From contig NZ_JARXVE010000010.1 in NCBI RefSeq assembly GCF_029893345.1, positions 124,001-188,000 on the forward strand: DNA of 64,000 nt. The letters are read 5' to 3'. The notes below the pieces were generated by a model. It made no database searches, had not been told where the DNA came from, and was given only the letters and a program-made list of their open reading frames with translations. Positions 25,533 through 33,552 of this stretch are shown here, piece after piece (the first letter of the stretch is position 1; each line of letters starts with the position of its first letter). The stretch comes from Mycolicibacterium frederiksbergense (GTDB lineage: Bacteria; Actinomycetota; Actinomycetes; Mycobacteriales; Mycobacteriaceae). The translations under genes were made by a program, and so were the position numbers.

Positions 25533-27035
25533 CTAGGAGTCGGAGCTCACGGGTGCCGATGACGGCGCCGGCGCCGCGGCGTTGTGGTCGTCTTCGGTGA
25601 CCTCGCCGGTGCCGAAGATGTCGAGGTTGGTGCGCAAGGGCCGGACCGAACCCACGATGAGGCCGATGACGGCGACGATCACCAGCAGCCAGGGCATGCC
25701 GTTGACGATCGCCGATTCGCTACCGGTCAGCAGCGGGTAGTTGGCGATGATCAGATAGCAGCCGAAGAACAACCCGGCCGCCGCCAAGGCGGGCGCGACG
25801 ATGTGGGTCCACCAGTGCCGGTCGGGCCGGCGCAGGAAGAATCCGATCACCGCGATCGACGTCACGCCCATCAATGAGATCACCCCGAGTGCGCCGACGC
25901 CGGCGGTCTGGTTGCCCAGGTCGAGATAAGGGTCCGCCCCGGCCAGCGAATAGCCGATGACTGCTAGCGCGACGACGGCCGCCTGCACGCACGCCGCGAT
26001 ATGCGGTGTCTGAAAGCGGGGGTGGGTGCGGCCCAGTGGGCGGGGCAGTGCCCCTTCGCGGCCGAACGCCATCAGGTAGCGGGTTGCCATGCCGTGCAGG
26101 GCGAACAGCACCGCGATCAAGCTGGTGAGCAGCAACCAACTCATGACGTGCACCGACCACCCACCCAGCACGCTGCCGGCGGCGTTGAACATGAAGTTGC
26201 CCGGGTCGGCCGCGGCTGCCGCCTGTGCATCGGCCCCGCCGGATGCGGCGATCAGCGACCAGGATGTCAGCAGATAGACGATGCCGACGAAACCGATGGC
26301 CACCTTGGTTGCCCGGGGGACGGTGCGGCGCGGGTCCCGGGCCTCCTCGCCGAAGATGGCGGTGGCCTCGAACCCGATGAACGAGATGAAGACGAACATG
26401 AAGCCGATTCCGACTGCGCCGCTGAATATCTCGGCCGGGTTCAGGGAGCTGATCGGGTAGGCGGCCGGTCCCTTGACGGCAAGAGTCGCGATGTCGACGA
26501 GCAACAGCAACCCGGTTTCCAGGATGAGCAGTACGCCGAGCACCCGGGCATTGACCTCGACACCGAGGATCCCCACGATCAGCGCCAATGCGAGCAGGCT
26601 GAACGAGAAGACCTGCCAGGGGATGTCGACCCCCAGCTCTGTCGCGAAGATTTCGTTGGCGAAGTACCCGACCAGGCCGACGACATAGAGCACCAGCAGG
26701 TTGTAGGCCAGTACCGCGACCATCCCGGCGGCCATGCCCATGCGGCGGCCCAATCCCACCGTGACGTAGGCGAAGAAGGCGCCGGCATTGGTCAAGTGTC
26801 GGCTCATCGCGGCATATCCGACCGCGAACAGTGCCAGAACCAGTGCCACGGCGACGTAGGTTCCTGGCGCGCCGATGCCGTTGCCGAGCGCGACGGCCAG
26901 CGGAAACGCGCTCGCCATCGCGGTGAGTGGGGCTGCCGTCGCGACCACCATGAAGACAATCGAACGCACGCCCATTGCGCCGGCTTTCAGCTGGTTGCCG
27001 GCCTCCTTAGGGCTCGGGGTGCCTGGTTCTGCCAC
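25533..27035 (-). CDS. APC family amino acid/amine permease
   Basis: A 500-residue transporter with about 12 hydrophobic helices. GVRSIVFMVVATAAPLTAM near the N-terminus and FEATAIFGEEARDPRRTVPRA in the middle (the consensus Phe-Glu segment and amphipathic loop of APC proteins) place it with amino acid and polyamine permeases such as PuuP. The GTG at 27035 has GGAGGACGGAG a few bases upstream. The C-terminal tail is acidic and Pro/Ala/Ser-rich. It points towards the GntR gene and probably imports the substrate of the seven-gene operon. The sequence GGTTCTAAGG at 27061-27070, 26 bases upstream, resembles the outer operator arm in front of that operon. Confidence 0.86.
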   Translation of the reverse strand: MAEPGTPSPKEAGNQLKAGAMGVRSIVFMVVATAAPLTAMASAFPLAVALGNGIGAPGTYVAVALVLALFAVGYAAMSRHLTNAGAFFAYVTVGLGRRMGMAAGMVAVLAYNLLVLYVVGLVGYFANEIFATELGVDIPWQVFSFSLLALALIVGILGVEVNARVLGVLLILETGLLLLVDIATLAVKGPAAYPISSLNPAEIFSGAVGIGFMFVFISFIGFEATAIFGEEARDPRRTVPRATKVAIGFVGIVYLLTSWSLIAASGGADAQAAAAADPGNFMFNAAGSVLGGWSVHVMSWLLLTSLIAVLFALHGMATRYLMAFGREGALPRPLGRTHPRFQTPHIAACVQAAVVALAVIGYSLAGADPYLDLGNQTAGVGALGVISLMGVTSIAVIGFFLRRPDRHWWTHIVAPALAAAGLFFGCYLIIANYPLLTGSESAIVNGMPWLLVIVAVIGLIVGSVRPLRTNLDIFGTGEVTEDDHNAAAPAPSSAPVSSDS

Positions 27036-27207
27036 TGTGTACTCCGTCCTCCATATGCATGGTTCTAAGGTAGGGCCATTGCAATATAGAAGCGTTGCGT
27101 GGTTTCGATACGGGAAATCGAGATATTGCTGCACCGACCGCTGGGCAACCGGGCGCACGGCGACGCCCCAGCCGTCATGAGATGCCGCTTTCGCGGTAGG
27201 AGCCGTG
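27036..27207. other. Intergenic region upstream of the permease
   Basis: Holds the permease promoter region and the end of the next minus-strand gene's downstream sequence. GGTTCTAAGG (27061-27070) and GCAATATAGAAGCGTTGC (27082-27099), an imperfect repeat with GCAA/TTGC ends, are the only patterns seen. Confidence 0.4.
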
Positions 27208-28767
27208 CTAGGCGCTTTCCAGCACGGCCATCGCGGCGTTGTGTCCACCGATGCCGGAGACGGCCCCGCCGCGCACCGATCCGGAGCCGCAGAGCAGGAT
27301 CCGATCGTGGCCGGTGGCCACGCCCCAGCGCTGGGCGGCGGTATCGCGGGGTGCGTCGTCCTCGGTGAACGGCCACTGCAGCGCGCCGTGGAAGATGTTG
27401 CCCGCCGTCATCCCCAGGGTCTGCTCCAGATCCGCGGTGGTCTTGGACTCGATGCACAACCGGCCGGCGGCGTCCTCCATCAGCACGTCCTGAATCGGCT
27501 CGGCCAGAACCGAATTCAACGAGTTCAGCACCGCCGAGGTGAGCCGGTCGCGCATCCGGTCGGGGTCGCCCACGGCCAGTGAGTGCGGGGTGTGCAGACC
27601 GAAGATGGTCAGCGTCTGCGCACCCGAGGCGCGCAGCTCCTCCGACAGGATGCTGGGATCGGTCAAAGAGTGGCAATAGATTTCGCACGGCAACGGATCG
27701 GGCACCCGGCCCGCGGCGGCAGCTTCGTAGGCCCCGTCCAGCTGACTGAAGGTTTCATTGATATGGAACGTCCCGCCGAATGCCTGTTCGGGCGTGACGC
27801 TTTCGTCACGCAGCCGGGGAAGTCGGCGCAGCATCAGGTTGACCTTCACCTGCGCGCCAGGGGCGGTCGCGGGCGCCGGCTCGCCGAGAAGGTCGGCCAG
27901 CACGGTCGGGGTCACATTGGCCAACACGTGCTCGGCGCGAACCCGCCGCGCCGATCCGGCGTGCCGATAGCACACCTCGCCATCCGGGTTGATCGCGTAA
28001 ACCTCCGCACCGGTGACGATTTCGGCGCCGAATCCGGCCGCCGCGGCGGCCAGGGCCCCGCTCACCGCGCCCATTCCGCCGATCGGGACGTCCCAGTCGC
28101 CGGTGCCGCCGCCGATCAGGTGATAGAGAAAACACACGTTCTGGATCAGCGACGGATCATCGGTTGCGGCGAAGGTCCCGATCAGGGCGTCGGTGGCCAT
28201 CACACCGCGCACCAGGTCGTGCGATACCGCAGCGGTGATCGCCTCGCCGATGGGCCGTTCGATCAATGCATCCCACGCCGCGGCGGTCTCGGCGTCCTGT
28301 CCGCTCAGCACATCTCGGCGCATCTCGGCCCGGCTGCGCAGCGGCTGCAGCAGCGTCGGCCAGATCCGGGTGGTGATCAGCCCGCAGCGGCGGTAGAAGT
28401 CGTCGAACCCGGCCGCGTCGGCGTCGGCGCCAATCGCATCGAAGGTCGGCTGCGGTCCGATCAGCAGGCCGGTGGACCCGGCCGTGGCCGGATCGGGGGT
28501 GTAGGACGAATACCGGCGCCGCGACAACCGGATTCGGGCCCCGAGGTCGGTGATGATGCGCCGCGGCAGCAGGCTGACCAGATACGAGTACCGCGACAGC
28601 CGGGCGTCCACGCCATCGAAGGCGTGCGCCGAAACTGCCGCGCCGCCTACATGGTCGAGGCGTTCGAGCACCTGCACCCGACGGCCCGCGCGGGCCAGGT
28701 ATGCGGCCGCGACCAGGCCGTTGTGCCCGCCGCCGACAATGACGGCGTCCAACGCCGGTTCGGTCAC
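27208..28767 (-). CDS. Phytoene-dehydrogenase-like FAD oxidoreductase (Rv0897c homologue)
   Basis: A 519-residue flavoprotein of the amine-oxidase/phytoene desaturase superfamily. The FAD dinucleotide motif is at the N-terminus (VIVGGGHNGLVAAAYLARAG), followed by VLERLDHVGGAAVS, and the C-terminal FAD-contact region is LLCGSGSVRGGAVSGIGGHNAA. Its order beside a DUF2630 gene matches Rv0897c-Rv0898c of M. tuberculosis as recalled. The substrate is unknown. GTG start at 28767; 15 bases separate it from the DUF2630 gene upstream, so the two are co-transcribed. It is not part of the catabolic operon to its left. Confidence 0.87.
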   Translation of the reverse strand: MTEPALDAVIVGGGHNGLVAAAYLARAGRRVQVLERLDHVGGAAVSAHAFDGVDARLSRYSYLVSLLPRRIITDLGARIRLSRRRYSSYTPDPATAGSTGLLIGPQPTFDAIGADADAAGFDDFYRRCGLITTRIWPTLLQPLRSRAEMRRDVLSGQDAETAAAWDALIERPIGEAITAAVSHDLVRGVMATDALIGTFAATDDPSLIQNVCFLYHLIGGGTGDWDVPIGGMGAVSGALAAAAAGFGAEIVTGAEVYAINPDGEVCYRHAGSARRVRAEHVLANVTPTVLADLLGEPAPATAPGAQVKVNLMLRRLPRLRDESVTPEQAFGGTFHINETFSQLDGAYEAAAAGRVPDPLPCEIYCHSLTDPSILSEELRASGAQTLTIFGLHTPHSLAVGDPDRMRDRLTSAVLNSLNSVLAEPIQDVLMEDAAGRLCIESKTTADLEQTLGMTAGNIFHGALQWPFTEDDAPRDTAAQRWGVATGHDRILLCGSGSVRGGAVSGIGGHNAAMAVLESA

Positions 28768-28782
28768 GTCAGGTCCGCCCGC

Positions 28783-29031
28783 TCAGCCTCGGTAGCCCTC
28801 GACCTCGTCGGCCCCGCGTTTTTGGGCAATGCCGGGATCCTGTCCGGTGTCGCGCAGCGCGCGACGCTGCCGCAGCAGGTCCCAGCACTGGTCGAGCGCG
28901 ACTTCCAATGATTGCAGTCGTTGTTGTTCTTCGGATTCGTCGATTTCCCGGCGCTGCAGTCTCGACCGGAGCTCCTGCTCTTCGGCGACGAGCCGGTGAA
29001 CTTCGACGAGGATGTCCTGATCTTTGGCCAC
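28783..29031 (-). CDS. DUF2630 family small protein (Rv0898c homologue)
   Basis: An 82-residue, highly charged helical protein: ILVEVHRLVAEEQELRSRL and RLQSLEVALDQCWDLLRQRR look like a two-helix coiled-coil hairpin. DUF2630 proteins are widespread in actinobacteria and of unknown function. The GTG at 29031 was chosen because the conserved domain begins AKDQDILVEV directly after it; the frame is open further upstream but there overlaps the divergent FKBP gene. Same order as in M. tuberculosis, where it neighbours the Rv0897c oxidoreductase. Confidence 0.82.
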   Translation of the reverse strand: MAKDQDILVEVHRLVAEEQELRSRLQRREIDESEEQQRLQSLEVALDQCWDLLRQRRALRDTGQDPGIAQKRGADEVEGYRG

Positions 29032-29062
29032 GTAGCCAGTGTGCCGGACTACCGTTGATCCG

Positions 29063-29425
29063 GTGAGTACAAAACCTGAGATCGAGTTTCCGGACGGACC
29101 TGCCCCCACCGAGCTGGTGATCAAGGACCTGGTGGTCGGCGATGGTGCCGAGGCGGTACCCGGAGGCACCGTCGAGGTGCACTATGTGGGCGTCGAATAC
29201 GACTCTGGTGAGGAGTTTGACAGCTCATGGAATCGCGGAGAGTCCATCGAATTTCCCTTGCGCGGTCTCATCCAGGGTTGGCAGGAAGGAATTCCCGGGA
29301 TGCGGGTCGGCGGTCGTCGTCAGCTCATCATTCCGCCGGCTCAGGCCTATGGCCCGGCCGGATCGGGGCATCGACTTGCAGGTAAGACACTGATTTTCGT
29401 GATCGACCTGCTGGGTACGCGTTGA
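29063..29425 (+). CDS. FKBP-type peptidyl-prolyl cis-trans isomerase
   Basis: A 120-residue single-domain FKBP: VEVHYVGVEYDSGEEFDSSW, FPLRGLIQGWQEGIPGMRVG, RRQLIIPPAQAYGPAGSG and LIFVIDLLGTR cover the complete fold with the hydrophobic active-site aromatic residues. It has no signal sequence and is probably cytosolic, assisting folding at X-Pro bonds. GTG start at 29063, 31 bases from the divergent DUF2630 start. In H37Rv, as recalled, the OmpATb locus occupies the corresponding place between Rv0898c and prrB. Confidence 0.9.
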   Translation: MSTKPEIEFPDGPAPTELVIKDLVVGDGAEAVPGGTVEVHYVGVEYDSGEEFDSSWNRGESIEFPLRGLIQGWQEGIPGMRVGGRRQLIIPPAQAYGPAGSGHRLAGKTLIFVIDLLGTR

Positions 29426-29443
29426 CGTATCGGTGAAACCCGG

Positions 29444-29474
29444 ATCGCCCGTCCTCGTCGAGAGGGCGGGCGAT
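29444..29474. terminator. Bidirectional terminator between FKBP gene and prrB
   Basis: ATCGCCCGTCCTC (29444-29456) pairs with GAGGGCGGGCGAT (29462-29474): 13 pairs, one G-U, 5-base loop, followed by TTTGCATT. It lies between two convergent genes. Confidence 0.8.
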
Positions 29475-29480
29475 TTGCAT

Positions 29481-30821
29481 TCAGTGTGGGCCGGGCAAGC
29501 GCAGCAGCAGGCGGGCCCCGCCGAGCGGGCTGGATTCCAGAGTGGCCGTGCCGCAGTGCAGTTCGGCCTGCTGGGCGACCAGCGCCAGCCCCAGTCCGGA
29601 CCCCAACCGCGATGCCGTCGACCCCCGGGAGAACCGGGCGAACACCATTTCGCGTTCCGCTTCGGGCACCCCGACGCCGTCGTCGTCTATCGCGATCTCC
29701 ACCCCTTCGCGCGAGCTCACCGCCGACAACTGCACCCGGGTGGCTCCGCCGTGCTTCACGGCGTTGGCGATCGCGTTGTCCACCGCCAGCCGAAGCCCGG
29801 TCGGCAATCCGACGATGATCACGGTCGGCACCGGCGCCAGGGACACCTCGAGATCGGGGTACACCCGCACGGCGTCGTGGGCGGCGCGGTCGAGCAGCTC
29901 GGTGATGTCGACGGTCACGTGATCGTCGGTGGTGGTCAGCTCGCCCTGGGCCAGCCGTTCCAGGGCGCTGAGGGTGGCCTCGATCCGGGACTGGGTGCGG
30001 ATGACGTCGTTGACCACCTCTTTGCGCTGGTCGTCGGGTAGGTCCAGGGTTGACAGGACCTCCAGGTTGGTCCGCATCGCGGTGAGCGGGGTGCGCAGTT
30101 CGTGAGCGGACACCGCCGCGAAGTCGCGGGCCGAGGCCAAAGCCGCCTTGGTGCGGCCCTGTTCGGACCAGACGCGTTGCAGCATGCCGTTGAGGGCGTC
30201 GGCGATCTCGACGGCCTCGGTCGCGCCGCGCACCTCGACGTCGGGTGCCTCATCGCCGGCCTCGATCTGACGGGTCTGCTGCGCCAATCGCTTGAGCGGG
30301 CGCACCGCGAACGCGGCCAGCACCCAGCCCAGCACGGTGGCCGCCCCGACCGCGAAGCCGCAGATGATGAGCACCCGTCGGTGCAGGTTGTTGGTGTCGG
30401 CGATGGTGGCGTCGTACGTCGCGCCGACCGCCACCCACATCGGGCCGGGCGCGGGGATCTGTACGGTGCGCACCCGCCAGCGCACACCGTCGATGTGAGT
30501 GTCGGCGTAGCCGTCGGGCAGTTCGGGCAGGACCACACTCGAGTTCGACGTGACCTCACCGTTCCGGCGCACGGTGATCACCGCGTCGTGATCACTGGGG
30601 GAGCGCGGGATCTCATTCAGGCCGCGGGGCAGGAACGGGATGGCGAATCCGGCGGCCTCGTCCAGGCGGCGGTCCAGGCGTTCCTTGCGGTCGTTGGTGA
30701 TGCCGACCCACACGATGGTGCCGACGATCGTGACGACGATGGCCGCGCCGATGGCGGTGGCGAACGCGACCCGGGTCCGCAGCGAGGGCGTGCGGCGGAA
30801 GATCCGGGTCAGCAGGCTCAT
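29481..30821 (-). CDS. prrB: Two-component sensor histidine kinase PrrB
   Basis: A 446-residue membrane kinase. Two transmembrane segments (about residues 21-43 and 150-172) frame an extracytoplasmic sensor domain; a HAMP domain follows (AAFAVRPLKRLAQQTRQIEAG), then the phospho-acceptor His in SAHELRTPL (about H240), the N-box VDNAIANAVKHGG, and G-boxes DDDGVGVPEAE and GSGLGLALV. It phosphorylates PrrA. Homologous to Rv0902c, with the same gene order. It begins 9 bases after prrA and is translated from the same message. PrrAB is reported to be essential in M. tuberculosis and to govern respiration and nitrogen responses. Confidence 0.94.
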   Translation of the reverse strand: MSLLTRIFRRTPSLRTRVAFATAIGAAIVVTIVGTIVWVGITNDRKERLDRRLDEAAGFAIPFLPRGLNEIPRSPSDHDAVITVRRNGEVTSNSSVVLPELPDGYADTHIDGVRWRVRTVQIPAPGPMWVAVGATYDATIADTNNLHRRVLIICGFAVGAATVLGWVLAAFAVRPLKRLAQQTRQIEAGDEAPDVEVRGATEAVEIADALNGMLQRVWSEQGRTKAALASARDFAAVSAHELRTPLTAMRTNLEVLSTLDLPDDQRKEVVNDVIRTQSRIEATLSALERLAQGELTTTDDHVTVDITELLDRAAHDAVRVYPDLEVSLAPVPTVIIVGLPTGLRLAVDNAIANAVKHGGATRVQLSAVSSREGVEIAIDDDGVGVPEAEREMVFARFSRGSTASRLGSGLGLALVAQQAELHCGTATLESSPLGGARLLLRLPGPH

Positions 30822-30830
30822 GGTTACCGG

Positions 30831-31541
30831 TTATTGGGTCCTGAGCACGAATCCGACCCCGCGGACAGTGTGCAGCAGCCGCGGCGCGCCGCCGGCTTCG
30901 AGTTTGCGGCGCAGGTAGCCGATGAACACGTCCACCACGTTGGTGTCCGCGGCGAAGTCGTAACCCCAGACCAGCTCCAGCAACTGGGCCCGGGACAGCA
31001 CCGCGGTCTTGTGTTCGGCGAGCACGGCCAGCAGGTCGAACTCGCGTTTGGTCAGGTCGACGTCGACGCCGTTGACCCGGGCGCGCCGGCCCGGGATGTC
31101 GACCTCCAGCGGGCCGACCTGGATCGTCTCCGACGAGAAGGTGGCCGACGCGCCGCGCCGGCGCAGCAGGGCCTTGACCCGGGCCACCAGCTCGGCCAGC
31201 ACGAATGGCTTGACCAGGTAGTCGTCGGCGCCGGCTTCCAGACCGGCGACCCGGTCGTCGACGCTGCTGCGGGCCGAGAGCACGCAGACCGGCACGTCGT
31301 TGTCCATGGCGCGCAGTGCGGTCACCACGCTCACGCCGTCGAGTACCGGCATGTTGATGTCGAGCACGATCGCGTCGGGACGGGTCTCGGTGGCACTGCG
31401 CAGCGCCTCCGCCCCGTCCACGGCCGTCGACACGTCGAATCCGGACAATCGCAGCCCGCGTTCCAACGAGGCGAGCACGTCAGGGTCGTCGTCCACGACG
31501 AGGACCCGGGGCGAGGCCATGCCGCCGGCAGCGCTATCCAT
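30831..31541 (-). CDS. prrA: Two-component response regulator PrrA
   Basis: An OmpR/PhoB-type regulator of 236 residues from the ATG at 31541; another in-frame ATG is at 31550. The receiver domain has the acidic pocket (VVDDDPDVL), the phosphorylated Asp in IVLDINMPVLDG (about D61) and Lys in DDYLVKPF. The winged-helix domain ends with NVVDVFIGYLRRKLEAGG and LLHTVRGVGFVLR. The sequence is almost unchanged along the mycobacterial family in these stretches. It lies directly upstream of prrB and is divergent from the ABC exporter operon, sharing an intergenic region of about 90 bases. Confidence 0.95.
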   Translation of the reverse strand: MDSAAGGMASPRVLVVDDDPDVLASLERGLRLSGFDVSTAVDGAEALRSATETRPDAIVLDINMPVLDGVSVVTALRAMDNDVPVCVLSARSSVDDRVAGLEAGADDYLVKPFVLAELVARVKALLRRRGASATFSSETIQVGPLEVDIPGRRARVNGVDVDLTKREFDLLAVLAEHKTAVLSRAQLLELVWGYDFAADTNVVDVFIGYLRRKLEAGGAPRLLHTVRGVGFVLRTQ

Positions 31542-31597
31542 AACTGTCATTTTGCCCGATGAACGCCGCCGAATCGGGGAGGCGCCCGGGGAACGCG

Positions 31598-31628
31598 TTG
31601 ACCTCAATTATTGTTGAGGTTCTACGGT
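31598..31628 (+). promoter_or_regulatory. SoxR/MerR-type promoter with operator in the spacer
   Basis: -35 TTGACC (31598-31603) and -10 TACGGT (31623-31628) are 19 bases apart. The spacer region holds the perfect repeat ACCTCAATTATTGTTGAGGT (31601-31620). The CCTCAA...TTGAGG arms and the 19-base spacing are those of SoxR-controlled promoters. It reads towards the ABC exporter genes. Confidence 0.68.
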
Positions 31629-31635
31629 GATGTCC

Positions 31636-33516
31636 GTGAGTATGGAAACGGTGGCCCGGCAGACGCTGTACCGGCAGACGCGCGCCCGCGGTGGTGACCT
31701 GCGCGAGCTGGCCGATCGGCGGTTGTTGGCCCGGATCTGGCGGTTCGCCGGACGCCACCACCGCGCGCTGGGCGCCTTCGTCGCGGTCAGTGTGCTGAGC
31801 GCGGTGCTGGGGGTGACGACGCCGGTGCTGGCCGGCCGGGTGGTCGATCAGATCACCGGCGGCGGGTCGGCGTCGGTGGTGGTGGGGCTGGCCCTGGTCA
31901 TCGCGGCGGTCGCGATCGCGGAGACCGCGGTATCGCTGCTGACCCGCCGGCTGTCGTCGAACATCGGTGAGGGGCTGATCCTGGATCTGCGCACCGCGGT
32001 GTTCGATCACGTGCAGCGGATGCCGGTGGCGTTCTTCACCCGGACCCGGACCGGGGCGCTGGTCAGCCGGTTGGGCAACGATGTGATCGGGGCGCAGCGG
32101 GCGTTCTCCGACACTCTGTCGGGCATCGTCGCCAACCTGGTGACGTTGACCCTGACCCTGGCGGTGATGCTGCGGATCTCGTGGCAGATCACGCTGCTGG
32201 CGCTGCTGTTGGTGCCGCTGTTCGTGTTGCCCGCGCGGCGTATCGGCACCCGGATGGCCGGGTTGTCGCGGCGGGCCGCCGCCCACAACGCCACGATGAA
32301 CACCCAGATGACCGAACGGTTCTCGGCCCCGGGCGCCACGCTGGTCAAGCTGTTCGGCAGCCCGGCGCGCGAGTCGCGGGAGTTCGCGGTGCGGGCCGGG
32401 GCGGTCCGCGACATCGGGGTGCGCACCGCGATGCTGCAGTCCACCTTCATGAACTCGCTGACCTTGATGTCGGCGCTGGCTTTGGCCCTGGTCTACGGGC
32501 TGGGCGGGGTGCTGGCCATCGGCGGTCAGCTGCAGGCCGGGGCGGTGGTATCGCTGGCGTTGCTGCTGACCCGGCTGTATGCCCCGTTGACCGCGCTGGC
32601 CAACGCGCGGGTCGAGATCGCCAGCGCCCTGGTCTCCTTCGAGCGGGTCTTCGAGGTGCTCGACCTGGTGCCGCTGATCGCCGAGAAGCCGCACGCCGTC
32701 GGCGTGCCGGACGGCCCGGTATCCGTCGAATTCGACAACGTCGCGTTCTCCTACCCGTCGGCGGACAAGGTGTCGCTGGCCTCGCTGGAGGAGGTGGCGA
32801 CGCTGGACGAGCGCGGCGGGGACGAAGTGCTGCACGGTATTTCGTTCACGGCGCGGCCCGGGCAGATGGTGGCCCTGGTCGGTTCGTCGGGAGCGGGCAA
32901 GTCGACGAGCGCCTCGCTGCTGGCCCGGCTGTACGACGTCGATTCCGGCTCCATCAAGCTCAACGGGATTGACGTGCGGGACGTGACGTTCGCGTCGTTG
33001 CGCGACACCGTCGGCATGGTGACCCAGGACGGGCACCTGTTCCACGAGTCGATCCGGTCGAATCTCACGCTGGGCACCTCGGAGGTGACCGATGACCAGA
33101 TCTGGGCGGCGCTGCGCCGAGCGCAGTTGGCCGATGTGGTCGCGGCGATGCCCGACGGCCTGGACACGGTTGTCGGTGAGCGCGGATACCGTTTGTCCGG
33201 AGGGCAGCGGCAGCGGTTGACCATCGCGCGGCTGCTGTTGGGGCGATCACGGGTGGTGGTGCTGGATGAGGCGACGGCTTCGCTGGACTCGGCCTCGGAA
33301 GCCGCCGTGCAGCAGGCACTTGCCGAGGCGTTGGCCGGCCGCACCTCGATCGTCATCGCGCACCGGCTGTCCACGGTCCGCGCCGCCGATCTCATCCTGG
33401 TGGTCGAGGATGGCCGCATCGTCGAACGCGGCACCCACAGTGAACTGCTCGCCCGGGATGGCCGTTACGCCGAGTTGTACGACACCCAGTTCGCAGAGGA
33501 GGTTCCGGCTGCGTGA
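31636..33516 (+). CDS. ABC exporter half-transporter (first of three)
   Basis: A roughly 626-residue fusion of six transmembrane helices (about residues 30-330) with an ATPase domain. Walker A GSSGAGKST lies near residue 416, signature LSGGQRQR near 519 and Walker B VVVLDEAT with the catalytic Glu near 540; all are canonical, so it can act as a homodimer. A short insertion (SLEEVATLDERGGDE) precedes the ATPase core. If the -10 at 31623 is right, the message is nearly leaderless, starting at GTG 31636 or ATG 31642; GTG 31627 and ATG 31630 are alternative upstream starts. Substrate unknown; drug or lipid export is usual. Confidence 0.86.
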   Translation: MSMETVARQTLYRQTRARGGDLRELADRRLLARIWRFAGRHHRALGAFVAVSVLSAVLGVTTPVLAGRVVDQITGGGSASVVVGLALVIAAVAIAETAVSLLTRRLSSNIGEGLILDLRTAVFDHVQRMPVAFFTRTRTGALVSRLGNDVIGAQRAFSDTLSGIVANLVTLTLTLAVMLRISWQITLLALLLVPLFVLPARRIGTRMAGLSRRAAAHNATMNTQMTERFSAPGATLVKLFGSPARESREFAVRAGAVRDIGVRTAMLQSTFMNSLTLMSALALALVYGLGGVLAIGGQLQAGAVVSLALLLTRLYAPLTALANARVEIASALVSFERVFEVLDLVPLIAEKPHAVGVPDGPVSVEFDNVAFSYPSADKVSLASLEEVATLDERGGDEVLHGISFTARPGQMVALVGSSGAGKSTSASLLARLYDVDSGSIKLNGIDVRDVTFASLRDTVGMVTQDGHLFHESIRSNLTLGTSEVTDDQIWAALRRAQLADVVAAMPDGLDTVVGERGYRLSGGQRQRLTIARLLLGRSRVVVLDEATASLDSASEAAVQQALAEALAGRTSIVIAHRLSTVRAADLILVVEDGRIVERGTHSELLARDGRYAELYDTQFAEEVPAA

Positions 33517-33552
33517 GGTTAATCGTTTGCCCCTGATGGGAGGATTGATTCA

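Noticed and set aside
27208..28767. FAD oxidoreductase as a PuuB-like member of the catabolic island
   Set aside because: Its position beside DUF2630 and its phytoene-dehydrogenase-like sequence match the conserved Rv0897c gene, and a 172-base gap separates it from the island permease.
30102..31562. Long plus-strand frame (486 codons) opposite prrB/prrA
   Set aside because: High-GC antisense shadow: composition rich in Arg/Gly/His/Gln, no family resemblance, and both sense genes are beyond doubt.
31534..33045. Long minus-strand frame (503 codons) opposite the first ABC exporter
   Set aside because: Antisense shadow of the exporter; low-complexity Arg/Gln/His-rich translation.
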